Source of the DNA: Xylaria sp. FL1777
Lineage: Eukaryota > Ascomycota > Sordariomycetes > Xylariales > Xylariaceae
DNA length: 64,000 nucleotides
Assembly: GCA_022578965.1 (NCBI GenBank)
Contig: MU400682.1
Span: 25,066-89,065, forward strand
Direction: 5' to 3'
The notes under the pieces are model-generated. The model made no database searches, had not been told where the DNA came from, and saw only the letters and a program-made list of their open reading frames with translations. Positions 60,058 through 64,000 of the stretch are shown here, piece by piece (position 1 is the stretch's first letter; every line of letters starts with the position of its first letter). Made by a program: the position numbers and the translations under genes.

Positions 60058-61228
60058 GAAGACGAAACAAGGATTTTTGGAAGGCCTATGTCCCATCCAA
60101 TCCCGCGGGGCGATAGAGTCGCCCCGCATTGCATGTTGGACGGTATGGGCGGTATATCAAATGGTGACGGCGTTTTTGGTGTATTTATTCAGCATGGACA
60201 TGGGCGTGGTGAGAACAGAAGCTATCACATGTAAGTCTTGGAGGAGGGATGAAGCGTTTGTTGGGCTATACCCTTGTCGGCGCTGAAACTGAAGCATAGA
60301 TGCTCGTATGCATTGCCTTGCAGAACTGATTCACGTCTTCACGCACATACACCCCTCTATTTGGCCTTTCCCCATAATCGGGATGGGTTGGGTGCATCAA
60401 ATACTGTGTATGATAAGCATATGTACGAATATTGCTAGAAACGTATCTTTACTATGTCAATATTCGAGATGCCGATAAACCTGACAAAGGGACAGTCAAC
60501 TATATAACAAGATATCCCAAACTCGAATAAACAGTAAACACGGCTCTTCAACTCCAACTCCCTGCTCACCAAGGTATTATTAGTACTTTGCACGAACTAC
60601 TAAGTGCCCCGGCTTACCTCCACGAGGAGCGTGCAAGAACCCTTGTGGACAATAGGTGTCACGTAGAAATAACCTCGGCCATGATGCAACGTCTTCGGTA
60701 TCGAAATGCCATGACTTATCATCGATGTAAGTAATGTACTGCGGGATGACAGGGTGTGATGTAACCCACCGTATTAAACATTTGTCGCAACGTTTAGGGC
60801 ATAGGGCTATTGTATTTCTCCCATGCCTCTACCTATGTTATACCATATTACCAGGTATGTAGTTCTAGTTTCTAGACTAACCTTAGAGTAGGAAAGGAGG
60901 ATCGAGATGATCGACATATATATCGGTATAAGCTTTGCTTGGCAGGACGGGGGTGCACCCGATTTGCCGATTTGGACGTCATGGCATATGTCAATGAATG
61001 AATGGTTGATTAGTTGCGTGTAAGTCAGGACAGGTCAACCCAACAAGGTGAATATGTATGCGTAACAGATTATCTGGATCTTCTTTGCACGACAATATGT
61101 TTGTCTTTGAGGTATAAATAGTGGGAGGAACCTGGTGTTCTACAAGCCACTTGTTTGCCAATCTATACCATAACTACATATCTCATATCATCGCTCATAT
61201 ATATACTTAGTTCAGCCCTCAAATCACA
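60058..61228. other. Intergenic, promoter of the small protein gene
   Basis: About 1.2 kb between two plus-strand genes; it ends with the TATA box and leader of the next gene. No other gene seen. Confidence 0.45.
61113..61120 (+). promoter_or_regulatory. TATA box of the small hydrophilic protein gene
   Basis: TATAAATA about 110 bp upstream of the ATG at 61229. A strong consensus, in keeping with an inducible gene. Confidence 0.6.
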
Positions 61229-61667
61229 ATGGACACTCTCAAGAAAGTCGTCGGCAAAGACGAACAATCTAAGGCCCCTGAGGCCAGTAGCGGCGGCCAG
61301 CAAGAGGACATCGGCGACAAGAGTAAGTTTTCAGAGCTCTCTCCGCTCAATTATACATACATACACATATGCGTATCTCTCTATAGGGGAATCAGAGCAA
61401 CAGCCTAGCTAACCGAAATATCCCACCCATAGGTGCTGAGTACATTAACAAGAAGTACATGGGTGACAAGCTCAGCGCCGACCAGCGTCAGAAGGTCACT
61501 GAAGCAGGCCGTCAGGGCATCGAGAAGGCGACGGGGTAAGTCATGACGAATTTCTTGTCTCTGTCCCCTCGTGAAATAGTAGTCGACAGAACAGTACAGA
61601 TGCTGATTTTTATCTCATGTATAGCCAGAAGGTCCCTGAGAAGCCCTCCGAACAGTCTACTCGATGA
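61229..61667 (+). CDS. Small hydrophilic fungal protein, possibly stress-linked
   Basis: Three exons (61229-61322, 61433-61535, 61625-61667), all with clean GTAAGT/AG borders, encode 79 residues. The protein is Lys/Glu/Gln/Gly-rich with no hydrophobic core: MDTLKKVVGKDEQSK, GGQQEDIGDKSAEYINKKY, LSADQRQKVTEAGRQGIEKA. This layout (QQEDxGDK, then KK.., then a short amphipathic helix ending EKATG) recurs in small fungal proteins often induced by stress or starvation. I recall the pattern, not a proven function. Each exon holds conserved residues, so the gene is very likely real despite its size. The strong TATA box upstream fits inducible expression. Confidence 0.75.
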
Positions 61668-62131
61668 TGAATTTGTATAACGGACGCTAGAAACGGAACT
61701 GTGTTTGTCGGGGTGTTCATATGAAGGTTCTCGCTGTGAGGGTGGTGAATGAGATCACTCGGTAGTGTACAAGATCAAGCTTGTCAGGGACTTGCTCTGT
61801 AGCAATAATATTAATGACACAGTTAATTAACAAACATAATACAGAATAAGTGCAAACGCATCCTCGCCCGCCACGCCAGGTATATGTCCCTCTCCAGCCT
61901 AGGTATCTTGATCGTTCCAATCCTCTTCCTATAACCTCCGAAAGTACCGTCGTTCAAATCGTACAACATGCCCCAACGCCGAAAATATGCCGCAGTTTAG
62001 ACCCGATGCAAAAAGTAGAAATCCCATGAACATTCCAAATCATACATGGCATGCAATGCCGTTCCTCATGAGGACGAAAAGCAAGCGGAAATAGTAAAAT
62101 GAAATGGCCAACTATGTGTTGGCATTATCCG
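61668..62131. other. Convergent intergenic region
   Basis: 3' flanks of the small protein gene (+) and the MARVEL gene (-). No gene seen. Confidence 0.45.
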
Positions 62132-62877
62132 CTATGCGTCGTCATAGAAGACTTGAACGGCCATTACGATGATCCAGAGCAAGAAGATATTACCAATGAC
62201 GCCAAAGGCGAAGACCGACTGCCATTGTTGACCTATGACAAACAATTGCCGCATTAGCACTCTATGAACGCCTGGAAGGTTCTCGAATGTGGAATCGTGC
62301 CACTTACATATCGACCGTTGCTGCAACCAAGCTAGTGTGGCATCGTTGTTGCCATGCTGTACATTGTTCCAGACTAAGTTCTCGCAATTGGCGCTGACGG
62401 AACCGGCGGGGCCCCAGAGCTCGATGCTTATTACGATCAAGCCCACGAGCCACAGGACGAAGAGCACGAAGGCGCCGATGATGACGATCGTCGGTAGTAG
62501 TCGCCGCTGTGCTATTAACCAGAGTAATAAGATGATGAAGGCGACAGTCAACCCGGAGACGGTGATGTAGTAGGAGAAGTACCTATATCGTGCAGTTAGC
62601 GATCGGGGCCAGTGTCGTGATGTTATCGTTGCGTCCTCGATATATCCATCCGTCCGCGAAGCACCTGCGGGATTTGGCTTGCTTACCAGGGCACATATAA
62701 GTCTAACTGGTATTGGATGCTGATGAAGGACCCGAAAACGCCAATGATGAGGAAGGATGCGGCCAGCATTACCAGCATCCAGACATTAAGTTGTATGGCG
62801 GGCCAGTGGTAGCGATGGACGCGGGTGATGCGGCGCTCCATGGTGTATGAGTCCCCCGTCATCGCGGACGCGGCCAT
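62132..62877 (-). CDS. MARVEL-type four-helix membrane protein
   Basis: Exons 62687-62877, 62308-62582 and 62132-62232 give 188 residues. Four membrane segments are visible: NVWMLVMLAASFLIIGVFG; YITVSGLTVAFIILLLWLI; TIVIIGAFVLFVLWLVGLIV; FAFGVIGNIFLLWIIVMAV. The second and third are joined by a basic QRR loop. Between three and four lies an extracytoplasmic loop with two Cys (SANCENLV, QQRSIC). This is the topology of fungal MARVEL-domain proteins of the plasma membrane or eisosomes. The third exon joins as SIC-QQWQSVFAFGV. The intron before it is 75 bp, in frame and stop-free, so a longer 213-residue form is possible. Function beyond membrane organisation is unknown. Confidence 0.8.
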
Positions 62878-64000
62878 CTTGATTGAGGCCGATCAGGAGA
62901 ATGACGGCGCGGATGTTTTGACTAGAAGTAACCCCCGACTTGACTTCAGCTATCCTTCTTTAGGTGACCAATCGACCGTCCAACGACTTGTTTCAGATTC
63001 ACCGGCTCTTTCTAAGCTATTCGTCGAGGCAAACACAAACACCGTATCACAAAGCTATCCCTAGTCTGAAGATCCCAATGTTTTTTCTCTTAGAAAGTCC
63101 AAGATGGTCGTGGTATTCTCCTCGCAAGTCTATCTTTTCGTTTAAGGGATTTAAGGCGACATAAATCTGGTCGGTGAAATTCATCAAAAGCGGGCTGTCG
63201 TCGTCGAGGCTCGAATGTCGCAAATACCGATCGATCTTCAAGGCTCCGTCGGTGTCGACGCTATCAATGCAAGGGATCTGACCGCCTCGTCCAGGGAGCC
63301 CAATAGCGACGCAGACACGCTGAAACGCCGGCGACGACGAACGCGCCCAATTTGCCAACGCAGAGACGAGACGCGCGCGGCCAATTGGCTTGCGGTGCGC
63401 GTTTGATTCGGGCTGCCACGCGCGCGCACTGCTTGGTGGACGCAGGCTACCGTATAAGAACCCTGCCCTGTCCCTCTTGCTTGCGGTGGCGAAGCTGAGC
63501 TCGTGATGGCAAACGTGTAGACAGGTGCCCCCCGTGGTCGTTTGCAGCGTGGAGTGTTGAAAGAGTTGAGTTGCTGCAGCAGAGCCGACGAACCCGGTTG
63601 GGCGGAAATGCTGCAGATCGTCGAATCTGGATACCTACTTAGTTATGTCGCAGATGGATCGCCCACTCAAGCCACTGACGAGATGATGTAGGTACCTTGT
63701 CTAGGCACCTACGATGCCGGGTACCCAGCTCTAGCGGGGTAAGTCCATGCTGTAGGCCCTGTACGGTAGGTACCCTGTGCCTAAACAGCGGGTTGGGCTC
63801 GAATCGCAGCCAACCTTAGGGCGCCACCCCCCTGTAGGAAAATCAAAGTGAACAAGGGGATAAAGAAATAAGCTGATTTTTTAAGTTTAAATCTTTGTGT
63901 CTGCTTGTTTACATAGAAAATTTACTACTAGCTATTATAATAATAAAAAAATAAATATTTATTAAAAAATACTATTAAAATAAACAAATTTTTATATAAA
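62878..64000. other. Window end without recognised genes
   Basis: The first part holds the promoter of the MARVEL gene. A 103-codon minus-strand frame (63047-63358) lacks an ATG and any domain. From about 63858 the sequence becomes strongly AT-rich to the end. Confidence 0.4.
63858..64000. other. AT-rich block running off the window
   Basis: Almost only A and T from about 63900 on (runs of ATAATAATAAAAAA and TTATTAAAAAATA type). It may be the edge of a RIP-degraded repeat or a gene-poor isochore; too short to tell. Confidence 0.55.

Noticed and set aside
63047..63358. 103-codon minus-strand frame near the window end
   Set aside because: No ATG start, no domain, and composition like random GC-rich DNA.
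1..64000. CRISPR array, integrated virus or retrotransposon
   Set aside because: No regularly spaced repeats, long terminal repeats, reverse transcriptase or capsid-like frames were seen; the only mobile element I can support is the MITE at 2.1-2.7 kb.

Overview
The window is nuclear DNA of a filamentous ascomycete (Pezizomycotina). A Sordariomycete-type genome is my best guess, but I cannot name the species. The evidence is eukaryotic gene structure: short GT..AG introns of about 47-180 bp in nearly every gene, often with a CTAAC/CTGAC-like branch site. The gene set is also fungal: an ApsB/Mto1 homologue, a fungal NLR, fungal GH5, GH55 and GT90 enzymes, and a tRNA-Asp with an intron. I joined exons by hand, checking frame, donor and acceptor. 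Almost every model closes in frame, and doubtful ends are marked.

Layout. 0.4-5.8 kb: a secreted GH5 hydrolase, a 597-bp Mutator-type MITE with a perfect 10-bp target duplication, a Nup42/Amo1-like FG nucleoporin and ribosomal protein uS10 (S20). 6.5-8.6 kb: an ASCC2/Cue3-like ribosome-quality-control factor. 8.7-14.2 kb: two tandem related genes with a trypsin-like fold. The downstream one is fused to a zinc-finger-like N-terminus and keeps His/Asp/Ser; the upstream one appears to have lost the His. 15.6-20.2 kb: the microtubule-organising protein ApsB/Mto1. 21.8-25.3 kb: an NLR with an alpha/beta-hydrolase plus NACHT domain and no C-terminal repeats. 27.5 kb: tRNA-Asp(GTC). 28.1-30.7 kb: a VIT/vWA protein whose first nine residues equal the start of histone H3. 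32.4-40.5 kb: an F-box protein, a DUF1479 oxygenase, a transcription factor with half of a Zn2Cys6 cluster, a dead deoC gene and a DUF1993 protein. 40.5-44.5 kb has no genes I can recognise. 44.5-47.6 kb: a fungal protein of unknown function and an ankyrin protein whose start codon is apparently split by an intron. 50.6-62.9 kb: a GH55 exo-1,3-glucanase, an Mtf1-like mitochondrial factor, a GT90 glycosyltransferase, a small hydrophilic protein and a MARVEL-type membrane protein. The last 140 bp turn very AT-rich.

The window is mostly ordinary chromosome: housekeeping genes mixed with carbohydrate-active enzymes and accessory genes. No biosynthetic cluster or operon-like system is visible. The points that most deserve a second look are the histone-H3-tail N-terminus on a basic, probably nuclear VIT/vWA protein, the protease/pseudoprotease pair, the split start codon and the MITE.
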